A stretch of DNA of 64,000 nt. It comes from Lineolata rhizophorae. Lineage: Eukaryota > Ascomycota > Dothideomycetes > Lineolatales > Lineolataceae. Below, piece by piece: positions 45,001 through 56,780 of the stretch (within the stretch, counting starts at the first letter, position 1; the number at the start of each line of letters is the position of its first letter). The stretch lies in assembly GCA_010093515.1 (NCBI GenBank), contig MU001694.1, positions 254,964 through 318,963 on the forward strand, read 5' to 3'. A program made the translations under genes and the position numbers. Under the pieces are notes generated by a model, which had not been told where the DNA came from, did no database searches, and saw nothing but the letters and a program-made list of their open reading frames with translations.

Positions 45001-48000
45001 GCGGGTTCTATTCTGGCCAGATGGATGGGGCAGAATAGAGTAGTAATCGGCCTTGGGGTTTTCTTCTGTCATAATCCTTATTTTTCTTTCGAGATAGTGA
45101 GCGTCGGACGGTTCGACTTGGGCGTCGCCTTCGAGGTGTGGCGGATATCTGGGGAGTCTCGTTCAGTCTGATTTGCTGGTGGGTTTCCGCGAGTCATGGG
45201 GATTATTGTTCAGTTTCTGCCGCAGTTTGCCTAGTAGCAGTTCACATGATCGTCGTCACAGGGAGATCTTGATAGTCATGGTGGCCACGGTGGTCATGGT
45301 AGGCAGTTTCCCAGTTGCAACCGTGGCGCGTGGCACAAGATCTCGGGCGGGAAGTGGGAGGCTTGTCATAGGCTGCGAGTGAGGAATCCCGTCCATTTTC
45401 GAAGTTACCAGTCACAGCGAAGCGGAAGCAGCTAGACAACTTGGATTTCGCGGCCTTGGGAGTCAGGCCACCGGTGACGCAATTACGCTGCTAATGCGCG
45501 ATTGAGCTGTATTGTGTGAAGTAGCCGAGGATACGGGTAGAAGACTCCAGGAGTCCAGTTTACGGCTGCTTCCATTTCCTCGAATTGAGATGCCCATTCG
45601 AAATCCTGCGGCTAGAGAACGGAAGAGAGAGAAGGGAAAAACGCGCGTAACAAGTAGAGACAAAGGCAATTGGCGCACGAGATTAGATTCGAAGTCACCA
45701 TTCGTTGCCCTACTGAAAAAAGAAATGAAAATTTCAGGAAGTGATACACATGAGAAACCCCGGAATCCAGTTTGTGCATCAAGATGACGCGCAGAATGAA
45801 GAAAATTGCCCGAGCGTCGCCGAACTCTAGACGCTCGTTCTTCAGGCAATCAGCTAATCGTCCAGCATCATGAATTGGCCTCTCGCTTCCCTCGAGGTGG
45901 TCGTTCACATCAGTCAGAGCATCCTAGGGTCAACCTAAGAGAGGCGGCCAACACATCGTGATGTGCAAACACGAAAGTAATAGTCAGATGATAGGATATG
46001 CGCCTCGGGCTGATCCGCTTCGGCACTCGCCGAGCCTAAAGACGTTGAGGGAGGATCAAAGGATGAGCGTCAGGGGAGCAAGGCAGAGACTAGGGTTCCT
46101 GCAAGTCATGATTCCCCGGAGCGTTCGTGCCGTCCATCACGGAGGGGCTTCCAGCAATTGGAAGGGGCGGGAGCAAGTGAAGCGGGGAAAGGAAAGGTAA
46201 GGAGAGGAGCCAGCTCACCACGCCCCCATGGGGGTGTTCGGAAACTCACTATTTTTTTAGCCGCCAGGATAGAAGAACGATGGACGAGATTCCGAGTGTA
46301 ACCGGACGATCTTGCCTAGATGAGCCCGGATTCGGGGGTTGTTGTCGTCGTCGTGGCATCGCGGCAATACTTATACATTCCTGCCAGTCGGGACACGGCA
46401 GGCGAAGGATCTGCCCCTGACAAGGCATCCGAATCTGCCGCGCAGCTGCCTTACGAAGCTCGCAGATTGAAACGAGAAGGACGAGAGGGACCGTGTCACG
46501 GCAAGCGCGACTGGGGACGGGCGCCCGAGGTAGGCTCGATCGTCGCCCGTTCCGTTGCGGACTGCCAACTCATCGCCGGAGACGCCGCCCGCGCCCAATC
46601 TTTCCCCAACTTGGCAGGGGCCGGTGTTGCGGTTACTGGCTCCGGGCGGCGTTGGTTGGCGTCGGCCGCCAAGCCACATGCACGACCACTCAACCTTACC
46701 CGACAAGGCAGCGGCACACGCCCGTGCAGTCCGCAGAACCGAAGGACCCTGAAACCCTTGGACCCTTGGAACCGAAACATGAACTGGCGGGCAGCAAGAG
46801 CAGTCGCGCCCGACGATGGCGAATTGAGCAGCCCAGGGCAATGAGGCTGCTGCGATCGACGCTCCCTGCAGGATCGAGTGATTACGTACTACACGAACGA
46901 CGACCGAAGGAAAAAAAAAGGGGGGGGGCGTTGGACAGCGGGCGACACGGGACGGGCACGTGCATGCAGGTCGGAGCGTTGTTTGTGCTAGCTACCACAT
47001 ACTGGCCACTCGCAACTATTTTCGAAGCAACGATTGCCGAACCCAATTCGCAATCAGGCGGAGCGGCAAATGAGGATCCGCCGGCGGCAATTAACTGAGC
47101 GGTTGCAAGGGCGATGCCAAGTCTCGCGCGTGGGCTTTTCTAGAACAAAAGTTTAGTCTTGGGTTTGGCGGCGTGCAGTTAGTTTTAGTAGATACCTTAG
47201 GGCACCTCCTATGCAGGAATTGTAGGGATGACATACTGAACTCGGGCAGTCACAGCGCCCACCGACATACTACGAGAGAGTGCTGGGTATAACCTCCAGG
47301 TCACTAGTGCTGATGGGCTTGGACATTGGCGGCTGGCGGGGCATGGTGGGGCGGTTATGACGCGCGATCGGCGGCCCAAACCGGGGGCCACACGGTACAT
47401 GGCGGCCCGCCGACTTGGGGCGGTGGTGTATGTACCTATCTCTCGCACTCTTTCTGCCCCCCCGGTCAGGCCCTGCAGCCCGGAGGTCGTGACTGCACTG
47501 TACCCTCCCCCCCCGAAATGGCCGCTGCCGTTTCCCGGCTCCCGCTCTCACCACACAGCGCCACCCGAGAGGCTTGCCGTTGCCGTACCGCGGGGCTGCC
47601 TGCTCGCCAAGGTCCGTCATCGTCTGCGCGGCCTCTTCAGCCTCATCCACGTCCCGCGATCGTCCCTTCCTGCCAACGCACACCCCGCCTTCCCTTTGCT
47701 ATCGCCACCTGCCATCACCAGTGTAGCAGCGCCAGGAGCAGCAGAGCAGCAGCAGCCGCGGCCGGAAATCCCTCCTGCCCGTTCCCCCGGCCTGCTTGCC
47801 GCCCATCACCGTTTCTGCAGCTTGCCGACCGCTCGCCCGCTGCATACCACCTCCTTCTGCTACCTTGACAACCTCCTAGCCACTCATCGCCGCCCGACCA
47901 CGCACACCGCGAGCGTCGCCACCGGTCGTTTCTCGCCTGGGCTGCGAGGAGCGACCTCGGGCGCCCGAACACCTACCGCGTTTACCAATCCGTCCCGTCT

Positions 48001-48925
48001 CTCGTGGCCATCCCAGACCTCGCGGGCTCGTCGGCCGTCTGCCAGCGCACCACACACCGACCGGTAAGCGGCATCTGCACGCCGACTCGCTCTGTGTCTC
48101 CCTCTCCAGCGAGCCAGCAGCGCCGGCAGCGGCGACTGCAGAAGCAATAGAAGCAGCAGCCTTGGCTCGCGAGACAAAACAAAAAAAAGAAAGGAGGGAA
48201 GAGTGTGAATCTCCGCCAACTGGGTACAGCAGCTCGGCTTCGTTCCCTAGGCCTGCGGTTGGCCGACGGCGGAGATTTTTGTTTGGGATAGCCTGTCCTG
48301 CACCAATCCGAGCGCCGCGTGTGCTTGCAGAAAAGACGCAGGAAGGAAAAAGGACACGGAAAATCCACGACGGCGACTCGAGGAGGGCACACACGCAGGT
48401 GCCAGGCCCTTCCGGCCACTTGCCGCGCGCCCAACTCCACCATACCGGCTGGCGGCAACGCGCACCTTCTCTAGCTCCTGTCGTCATTATCGCTTGCATA
48501 CAGCCACCCTCCTGGTTCTTGCTTCCCACCGGGACTGCACCACCCCCTCCCAACCCAAGCGCGCAGCCCCGCAACACCGGACCCTAGCCTAGCAAGCGTC
48601 TTTGGCGCCGCCAGCGCACGCACGCGTCTCCTAAGCATCGTATCGCAGGGTCTCGGCGATTTACGCGGCCTCTCACGACAAAGGCAGGGGCCTCTAGGTG
48701 CTTCAGTTATATGTAAGGACATCACACTGCTCTTTCACTCTTTCCCCTTCCTTTCGCCTTCACCTCTCTGTCCCCCTTCTACATCTTCGCTGTTGCGGTA
48801 TTGTTGCCATTGGCGTCGTTGTTTTTGCTCTTCAAGCACGCCGAGTTCTTTCTACCAACCTGCCTTCCTCCACGACCAAGTTCATTTCTGAAACGGCCAA
48901 CCAACTAACGACTTCTGTTTTCACA
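42040..48925. other. Long gene-poor region
   Basis: About 6.9 kb with only short, overlapping frames. 42040-43350 is AT-rich with many stops. From 43350 the DNA is GC-richer with C-rich and G-rich patches (for example a poly-A/poly-G junction at about 46911-46928) and scattered TAGGTA words at 44520-44580. 47600-48925 is rich in C/T on the plus strand, as expected of a long leader and promoter for the gene at 49409. No tRNA, rRNA, transposase or reverse transcriptase is recognised. Confidence 0.45.
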
Positions 48926-49408
48926 ATGACCAGCACCGTACCTTGCCGTAGCAACGACGCCCGCGAGACTCGCCCGACACAGAGCAGCGTTGGTCAAGCC
49001 ATTAAGCGACCCACAAACACGCTCACATCGACCTCCAGTTCATCTTCTTCGTCATCTTCGTCTTCGGCTTCGTCTTCCTCTTCTTACTCCTCTTACTCTT
49101 CTTCCCCACCAAAAAGTGGTACCTCCCCTCCAAAAGTCTCCTTTTTACCGTCACAAACCGAATATTCGCCCACCTGTAAACTCTGCGCCGCAGCGGCGAG
49201 CGAGCAGTCCGCCGCGGCCGCTGCACCCTTGAAATCCACCGTCCCAGCAAAGCTCCTAGCCTCCGTCCGGCCCAGACCACTTCCGGCACTCACTCTCCGG
49301 ACGTCGGCTCGTGGAGCCTCCGGCAAATCCCTTTCCCCTCGCACTTACGCAGCCCCGTCTCCGCGAGGCACCAATACGAGCACTGCACTAGCCTCTGCAA
49401 CTACCGCC

Positions 49409-52400
49409 ATGGACCCGCGTTATCTCACGCGGCCCGCCTCGCCGGGCGGACGCCGCATCTACAACCCGGGCCGCTCCTCGGCTGGGAACTTCAGCACCCA
49501 GGCCTACGCGGACCCGTACTATGGCGGACACGCGCGGTCCTCGTCGCGAGACACCTACGGCAACCCGCGCTCTAGCAACGAGGGCGTCGTACCCATATCG
49601 TCGCAGACGTACGTCAACGGTGTGCCTATATCAGCCTCGGCGTCTTCGTCCGGCGTGCACACCGGCGGAGGGCATCATCACCATCACCACCGCGCCGGCA
49701 GCAGCAGCCACTATGACACGTACTCGGGGCGGCCGCGGCGGACGACGCTCACCGAGGCGGACGCGGGGCTTCCGCATCGACCGAGCTCAGCCATCGGTGC
49801 GCCGCAGTCCAGCATGCCCACGCCTATTCGCACGCGGCCCGTCGTCCACACGCAGGAGCGCGTCCCCAGCCCCATCGGTGGTGGCTCCTACGGCGATCGC
49901 GACTACTATCTGAGCCCAGCGTCGTCGCACCCGAGCCGCAAAGAGCACAAGAAGGTGTACTCGATCGATGACGGGAAAGCGGCGAGGTTGCAGGGCGAGC
50001 AGCGTGACCGCGACCGCGACCGCGACCGTGACCGTGACCGTGACCGTGACCGCGACCGTGACCGCGACCGTGACCGCGACCACCGCGAGCACGACCATGC
50101 CTCTTCCGACAGGCGGCGCGAGTCGCTCGAGGGCGGCGGCTACCGCAGCTCTGCGACGGCTATCCCCGGCTCACACCGCCATCACCGCGGCTACCACCCC
50201 AACGGCCCGCTCACACGTTCCACTCAAGTTGCACCACCTCCACCACCGCCTCCGGCGCAGCCTGTCTCCGAAGAATATTACTCATATACGGACCCCGCAA
50301 GCATGTACCGCGACACGGAGCCGTCGTGGAGGCTCCGCACTGGACCGGGCGGGTCGTCTGGGCGCAGAGGCAGCATCGACAGCTCAGGCCGTCGGCCCAC
50401 CAGCTTGTACGACGTGAACTACCCGCCGCCCTCGGCGCGACAGAGCAGGGACTTGGGCCCGCCGCCGAGCACGAGGGGGTTCGACCGCATTGGGAAGGCA
50501 CAGACGTTCCGTGAGCCAGGGATGCGGGACAGGGATCTAGACAGGGAAAGGGAGAGGGAGAGGGAGCGTGATGGCAGGAGGGATCGAGATAGAGATCCGT
50601 ATGAGTCGTACGAGGAGGAGTATGGCGCGTCGGCTAGGCGCAGCCATAGGGGTCCTGCCGTCCCTACGGGAGCAGGAGCGGCCGTAGTGCATCAGGATGA
50701 CCGCGACCGCGACGCCAGGCGGGCCCCGCCCGTCGACGACAGGTACGTCCCCGCCGCCCCCGCGCCGCCTCCATCGTCGGCCGCCGCCCCGGCTCCCCGT
50801 TATGACGACTACGACTACGACTACGACGACCGCGGCGTCAAGCGCCTGAGCAAGAGCAGCGTTGGGGTGCCCCCGTCCCTCCCGCCGCAGACGTTAGGCC
50901 CCTCAGCCTCATACGAGGACCACGGCGTTGAGACGCGCGGGTTCGGCATCAGGACTGCGGATGATGGGGCGGTATCTGGGTCGGCGACGGCCTCGGCACC
51001 ACCGCCGGGTGCGCATTATGGCCGGGGGGCGAGGGATGAGGGGTTGGAGAGGTACGGGCCGCCCGGGACGGGTGCAGGGCCGGATGTCGTTATGTCACCT
51101 CCAGATGTGAAGGAATATTTGCCGCGGGAGAGGGAGAGATATGACGATAGGGATAGAGAGAAAGAGAGGGAGAGAGAGAGGGAGATTGAGCGCGAAAGGG
51201 AGAGGGAGAGGAGGAGGGAGGCTGAGAGGAGGAGGGAGAGGGAGGAGAGGGAGCGGGAGAGGGAGGAGAGGGAGCGGGAGAGGGAGCGGGAGAGAGAACG
51301 GGAGAGGGAGAGAGAGAGAGAGAGGTACGATGACAGAGATAGGGATAGGGATAGGGACTATGTGCGTGAGCGCCGCGACCGCGACCGCGATCGTGACCGT
51401 GACCGTGGGGATCGTGATCGTGGAGAGCGTGAACGAGACCGCGATCGCGACCCCGATGAGCGGCAAAGGCATGAGCGCGAGCTCGCTGGTGTGGCGGCGA
51501 CAGCGGCCGGCGCTTATGGCGTCGGGGAGGCGTTGGATAGGAAGGGGAGGGATAGGGACAGGGAACGTGAGAGGGAGCATCAATGGGAGAGGGAGCGCGA
51601 TAGGGAGAGGGAGAGGGAGAGGGAACGGGAACGGGAGCGTGATCGGAGCGATCAGGGCGATCGCGATCGTGATCGTGACCGTGAGCGCGAGCGCGAGAAG
51701 TACCCTTCCGTTTCGTCCTCGGCGGCTTCGGTTGACCCAGCCTTTGAGGACTATCACCGCCGTCTTCAGGTTGAGCGTGACCGCCTAGCCAAGCAAGAGA
51801 AAGAGAAATCTAGCAGCGGTGCCAGCGGTGATGCTCCTACCTCAACCGCAACCGCCGTGGACCGCGGCGCTCCACCAGCCCAGGCCTCTACTTCGTCATC
51901 GCGCCGCTCTGCCGACCCGGCTGTCTTGGACGGACCCCTCAGCAGTGAGCCGGGCGAGATGGCGGTCGGCCGACCAGCAGCGGCCCGCGACGCGGACGGC
52001 GCCACGTCGCCTAGCGGGCGGGTGCGCATTGTGTCACCGCCGGGCAAGGACCGGGACTCGCCGCCAGCGCCTAAGGGTATCCTCAAGCAGCCGACGCAGA
52101 AGTTCCCCGAGGACCCGAACCCGATTCGCGAAGGGGTGGCGCCGCTAAAGGACGCCAAGAAGGGCAAGGGAATCCCGCCGAACGCGCGGTGGACTAAGAT
52201 CAACCGGAGCCTGGTCAACCCGGAGGCGTTGGAGGAGGCCAAGGAGCGGTTCGAGGAGCGGTTGGATTGCGTCATCGTGTTGAGGGTGTTGGAGCCGGAG
52301 GAAATTGAAAAGTTGGCGAAGAGGACGAGGGAGATTAGAGGTAGGTAGTTTCCTTTCTTCTTCATTTCCACTTTTGCTGCACTAAGCATCCCGGTACTTT

Positions 52401-52692
52401 GAATGGTACGCAGTGGCTAACTCGACTCTTAATAGACGAGCGTTACGAAGAGTACAAGCGTCGCGAGCGTCACGAGCGCAGGCGGCGCCGTGGCCGCGAT
52501 CACGACCGTGACGAAGACTCGACGGATAGCGATGAGTACGATGGGGATCATGGTCACCGGAAGCCACGTATGATTGAGGAGCCGCCGGCGGGAGGCCAGT
52601 CCGCTGCCACGGCGGGGCTGCCGAATAAAGAGAGGGATAGGGATAGGGACAGGGACAGGGACAGGGAGTACATGCCGGGGAGTTATCGATAA
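49409..52692 (+). CDS. RD/RE-repeat protein with DUF8035-like C-terminal domain
   Basis: Two exons, 49409-52340 and 52436-52692, join in phase (donor GTAGGT, acceptor AATAG). From ATG 49409 (MDPRYLTRPASPGGRR, in GCCATGG context) the protein has 1062 residues. The same frame is open back to an ATG at 48926, which would add a Ser-rich leader of 161 residues. I prefer 49409 because related fungal proteins start with a DPRY-like segment. The body is disordered: Ser/Tyr/Gly-rich first third, about 14 Arg-Asp pairs in a row near 50010-50085, then long Arg/Glu blocks (51126-51340) and more Arg-Asp. The conserved part is near the C-terminus: PPNARWTKINRSLVNPEALE, then ERFEERLDCVIVLRVLEPEEI. That block resembles the DUF8035 domain of fungal proteins with unknown role. 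RD/RE repeats occur in RNA-processing factors, so a nuclear location is a guess. Confidence 0.8.
49996..50086 (+). repeat. Hexamer repeat (GTGACC/GCGACC) coding Arg-Asp
   Basis: About 14 tandem hexamers coding Arg-Asp within the DUF8035-like gene. Two synonymous Arg codons alternate in blocks (CGC GAC and CGT GAC), so the array has partly diverged at silent sites. Further short Arg-Asp arrays occur near 51370-51420, 51660-51690 and 52635-52668. Confidence 0.85.
51126..51340 (+). repeat. Polypurine tract coding Arg-Glu repeats
   Basis: About 200 bases are almost pure A/G on the plus strand, built from GAGAGG/GAGCGG-like hexamers that code Arg-Glu pairs. Such homopurine tracts can form triplexes and vary in length by slippage. 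Confidence 0.85.
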
Positions 52693-53976
52693 TTGAGGCT
52701 CTAAGCGTGTTATAGTGAGTTCTGTTCTGAGGTATGTTTTAGGATGGCTTTGGACTCGAGGCAGGGATCAAGGGGGGAGATAGTTTGCTAGTGGTTCTAT
52801 GCGAGAAGGTGAGAGGAGGAAAGAGACCGAGGAGAGAGACATTACTGGCTGCTTTGTTTTGCCTGGGAGCGACGCCACGGGTTTGCTATGGGGGTTGCGA
52901 GGTGCTTGACATTGCAAAGGCTCACTTGAGGAGAACGAAGAAAAGGCTAGATTGCACGACTTTTTGTCTATTTTGTTTCCTTGCCTTTTCCCTTTTTTTT
53001 CTTCTTTTCTTTGTCCTTTCGGCGCTATTGTGGAAGAAGACTGCCCGGCTCTTTCTGATGTATCTCTGGCTTTGAAGACTAGCGGACGAACAAACGGTGA
53101 ATGGAAGTTGAGCATCATGACGGCGACACTTTGGCATCTGGGGCAATACGAGACAGGCTACAGATCGAGCTAGCACTTACTTCCGTAGCATTCAGCAGGC
53201 GCGCTCTTAGTACTGTAGAAGTTTTCTTGTTTTTCAGGGATCATCAATTTTTATGTGCTTTGCGTGGCGAGATCGATGTTGCTTTTCAAGCGACGTTTTT
53301 GGCTGAGGTGAAGATCTGATTCTGGTTGTGGTGAGCATTCTAGAAGAGGAAAACTGTTTCCAAAGGCGGTTGGCCGACTAGATTGAGCTAGTAGATCAAT
53401 TGCTCGAAATTGGAACGGCGGAAGAATTTGCGTTGGTTGGATAGAGGGGAAAAGTCTGTGTTTGGGCGGAATATGTTGTAATTATGAGGAATGGATGCGG
53501 ATTTGAAAGTGAGGTGACTGATGACTGAAATTGTGGTGCTTTCACTGTACCCTTTAGTATTCGAATTCAGCCTCATGCCTCGGATCTCTCATTAAAGGAC
53601 GAAGGGAGTAATACGTCTTGTTGCCGAGGTGCAGTAATGTTTAGACAGGTCTCTCAACATAACTTCCTTAAGTGATACAGCAGTGATCGAGACTCATCTT
53701 GTCGGTCTAAAATTCTATATACCTACACAAGTTCCAATCAAGCGGACTTATTGGAATCCTTGGGCTCTATCCTTGTCAAGCAATCCCTCTGTACTTTCCA
53801 TATCGCTTCATAAGGACGTCCCATTCTCCGCCTAGATGCTCTTATAATAGTACACAAGCCAAAGAAGAATCTCGCCTTATTGCTAATTCTCAGGCGCCTG
53901 ACCTCCTGCCAGCGTCGATATGACATTCCGAGCGCTCCTTCAAATGCCACGACCCATCAATTCATCAAAGACCCGA
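52693..53976. other. Intergenic region between convergent genes
   Basis: AT-rich with many stops, and a pyrimidine-rich patch at about 52960-53020. It should contain the 3' UTRs of the DUF8035-like gene and of mL60. No gene is supported. Confidence 0.55.
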
Positions 53977-54540
53977 TTAGAACCCAGGAGGGTTGATCCG
54001 CTGAGACACACGCGTCCACTTGGGCAATTCTGCCAGCAGTGTCAGCCAGAACCAAGTCTCTGCATTGACGAGGACTAAATCACCAAAAAGCACACTGCGG
54101 AGGAAGGAGGAAGGGACAAAGAACCACATACTCCTGATTGTCTTCCGATAGCCCCTAACCTTGCGGTCAAAAATGGTGTATTTATCCTTCGGCACCATCT
54201 CCGCCTCGCTCGGCATCTCCGTCTTCCACCTTTCAATCGCATGCGTGCTCAGGCCCTTCCGCACTAGCGACAGCTCCGCCTCCTTCTTGCCCTTCTTCGC
54301 TGCTCCCTTCGGCTTCGCGTTCGCGTTCGCCGCCGCGGCCGCTGCCGTCGTCGACTCGGCTTCTCCCTTAGCCAGTCCGTTGCGCACAAGCGCCCGCTCT
54401 AGCGTTGCGACTACGGTATCTACGCGCCGCAGCCGCCGCCGGTGCCGTAGCTTCTGCGGCCGCGAGAGGCGCCATGGAATCTTCCAGAGCAGGCCGCCGA
54501 AGAGCGGCGCCGTGGGGCGGAAGGCGCCCAGGCCGAGCAT
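53977..54540 (-). CDS. mrpl31: Mitochondrial large-subunit ribosomal protein mL60 (Mrpl31)
   Basis: Exons 54540-54132 and 54029-53977 join in phase to 153 residues: FRPTAPLFGGLLWKIPWRLS at the start, VDTVVATLERAL, ERWKTEMPSEAEMVPKDKYT, and the last exon completing KLPKWTRVSQRINPPGF. These are the conserved blocks of fungal Mrpl31/mL60, a fungal-specific large-subunit mitoribosome protein. An Ala/Lys-rich linker (about residues 60-85) is an insertion relative to yeast. The intron (54030-54131, donor GTATGT, acceptor GGCAG) is 102 nt, exactly 34 codons, and has no stop in frame. An unspliced mRNA would therefore give a 187-residue protein with a hydrophobic insert before the last 17 residues. 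The conserved KLPKWTR junction shows that the spliced form is the functional one. Confidence 0.9.
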   Translation of the reverse strand: MLGLGAFRPTAPLFGGLLWKIPWRLSRPQKLRHRRRLRRVDTVVATLERALVRNGLAKGEAESTTAAAAAANANAKPKGAAKKGKKEAELSLVRKGLSTHAIERWKTEMPSEAEMVPKDKYTIFDRKVRGYRKTIRSMWFFVPSSFLRSVLFGDLVLVNAETWFWLTLLAELPKWTRVSQRINPPGF

Positions 54541-55112
54541 TGTCGTCGAGTCTGTGGTGGGTTCCGGGGAGGAATCGAGAGAGAGAGAGAGTGGGGTGGA
54601 AGAATTTGAAGAAGAGAGGAAAGAGAGACTAGAGAGGTGTTGGAAGCGTCAATGGAGTGGTTGTTGGTGTGGAATTGAGATTGGATCCCGGCGTGAAGTT
54701 CGCTGGAAGAAAGTCGCGAAGATGCAAAGGGCATGCCAGAGGTGTTTGGGGCGGTGAGAACTGGCAGAATTAGTGACAACGGGGAAAGCATGCTGTGGGA
54801 TGGTATTAGCATACGGAGATGACTAGAGGCGTGAAGCATTGCTTGGCGTCTCAATTTCTTTCGCATCTAGATCCCTAGGACGAATCCTTTCCCATGGCAT
54901 AGAGTTCATGACTGCATTGTCTCATCGTCTCCCGAAGACGCGCCCGTTATCCTCCTCACCGGTAGCTGCCCACGGCCCAACCCCTCCGCCTTCGGCAAGC
55001 CCGCCCATAACCACGACCTGACCGGTCCTAAGCCAGGGCCGCGATTTTCGGGGACTCAAGCAAGACACATTTAGCAGCACCGGTCGCCCGGTTGCCGTAT
55101 TTGCTGGTCACC
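54541..55112. promoter_or_regulatory. Shared divergent promoter of mrpl31 and trs20
   Basis: This 572-bp stretch separates the two start codons and must hold both promoters. It is GA-rich near mrpl31 (54570-54640) and C-rich near trs20. No specific operator is identified. Confidence 0.5.
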
Positions 55113-55922
55113 ATGTCGTACTATTTCGCCATCGTGGGCACCAAGGACAACCCGCTCTTCGAGCACGAGTTCGGCACGTTTCGGCAAGGGGGCGACGGCA
55201 TCGCGCGCTTCCGCGACGACGCGAGGCACATGAACCAGTTTGTCGTGCACAGCAGCCTGGACATGGTGGAAGAGCTGCAGTGGACGACCGGGCAGATGTG
55301 AGTGCGCGGCGTCTTCTCCGAGTTCCCAATCCTTAGTTCTACAGTACCTTTTTGGTAGCTCTTAGTCGAGTCCTTTGCATCTACTAGCTGGCATCAAACT
55401 CCCATCTTTCGGCTCCGCGACGCTTCTTCGCTCCCGTCTACGGCCCTAAAAGCACGGCTACCTATCTTCTTACTACGGCTAACCTCTTGCTTTTTCTTCC
55501 CCTTCCTTATCCACAGGTACCTCAAAAACATCGACCGCTTCCATACCTCATACATCTCTGCCTTCCTCACACCCACAAACATAAAATTCCTCCTCCTTAC
55601 CTGCCCCGACCCGACCTCCAGCACCCTTCTCCCCACCCCCGTGCCCACCCCATCCTCCACCGCCTCCACCGCCTCGCTCTCGCGCTCCACCACAGCCTCC
55701 TCCATCACAAACACCACCGCCGCCGCCGGTAGTGGCAGCGCCTACGCCACAAGCTACAACCCAACGGCACCCGCCACCGAGGACGCCATCAAGAACTTCT
55801 TCATGGACGTGTTCGACGCCTTCGTCAAGACGAGCATGTCGCCGTTTTACGCGCTGGATCGGCCCATCACGAGCCCGATTTTTCGCGCGCGGGTGGCGGC
55901 GAGCGCGAAGAAGTATTTGTGA
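55113..55922 (+). CDS. trs20: TRAPP complex subunit 2 (Trs20 / sedlin)
   Basis: Exons 55113-55297 and 55517-55922 join in phase (donor GTGAGT, acceptor CACAG) to 196 residues. The start MSYYFAIVGTKDNPLFE and then HMNQFVVHSSLDMVEE, followed in exon 2 by YLKNIDRFHTSYISAFLTPT and the C-terminal FFMDVFDAFVKTSMSPFY, match the longin-fold sedlin family throughout. Trs20 is a core subunit of the TRAPP tethering complexes at the Golgi and in autophagy. A Ser/Thr/Ala-rich loop of about 50 residues (TPVPTPSSTASTAS and on) is inserted between the fourth strand and the last helix and is longer than in yeast or human. Single 219-nt intron. No damage. Confidence 0.93.
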
Positions 55923-56780
55923 TTGGCCCGGGGGAGGGGAGAGGGGAGAGGAAAAGTGCTGTGGGATAACAGCGGTGTGTGGGATTGTGGAAGGGAATGG
56001 TGGAGTCTTAATGGTATTAAGGAGTGGGTTTTGGGGGCGTTTTGTGGGTTGATATCGTACTTCATGCATTGGAGTTCTGGAGCATTCGCGAGGTAGGCTA
56101 CAGATTTTTCAAAGGACTTTTTGCACGATACCTTTAGATATTTGCAATAGATCATCGGCTCGTAGACGTCAAACCACCACGTGTACCGCAATACTAGCAG
56201 AGTCATCAATTCACTCATCACGCTATCGAGTCGAACTTTGACATTAGACTAACAGTCACATTCAATCCGCACATTACGAATAGTTAACAATTACGTGCCA
56301 CAAGAGATCCCATTAGCTATCCACTTCCTTCCAAGCACCTGTCCATCCAGCACTAGGACCCCATGCTCCGCATGACCCACCCGTTCAATGTCCTGGTAGC
56401 AGACGAGACCATTGAACGTAGGCAACAAATCCGAGGCCGTCAAACCGGAAGCCAGCCAAGAAAAAGTAAAGACAACCAATGAAGAAAGATTATTGACGGG
56501 CACGTGCTCGGTCCACTCACTCATCTCCAGCTCCCAAGGGGGTGCAACAAGAAACCAATCTGAAGGGGTCAGGTGAAGTGCAATTTACAGGGGGCGCCGC
56601 TTGTTTTGCCAGAGTTAATCATGCAAAGGAATTGTAGCCGGCGCCGATTGATTCTAGATGTTTCGTAACACGTTGACAGGCGCCCTGAAGACACAGGAAG
56701 TCAGTCAATGTAAATTAATTGAAATGAAAATTTCCTTTTCTGAGAATCGACATACCAATTGGCCTTGTTTAAGAAAACAT
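55923..56780. other. Intergenic region between convergent trs20 and hex1
   Basis: Contains the 3' UTRs of both genes. Short frames such as 56291-56524 have no protein features. Confidence 0.5.

Noticed and set aside
48698-48925. Upstream in-frame extension of the DUF8035-like gene with a hydrophobic stretch
   Set aside because: The sequence is pyrimidine-rich leader in character; there is no ATG of good context before 48926 and the frame is probably 5' UTR.
51095-51757. 220-codon minus-strand frame rich in Leu/Pro/Ile
   Set aside because: It is the complement of the Arg-Glu repeat tract (purine-rich), so its apparent hydrophobic protein is an artefact of the repeat.
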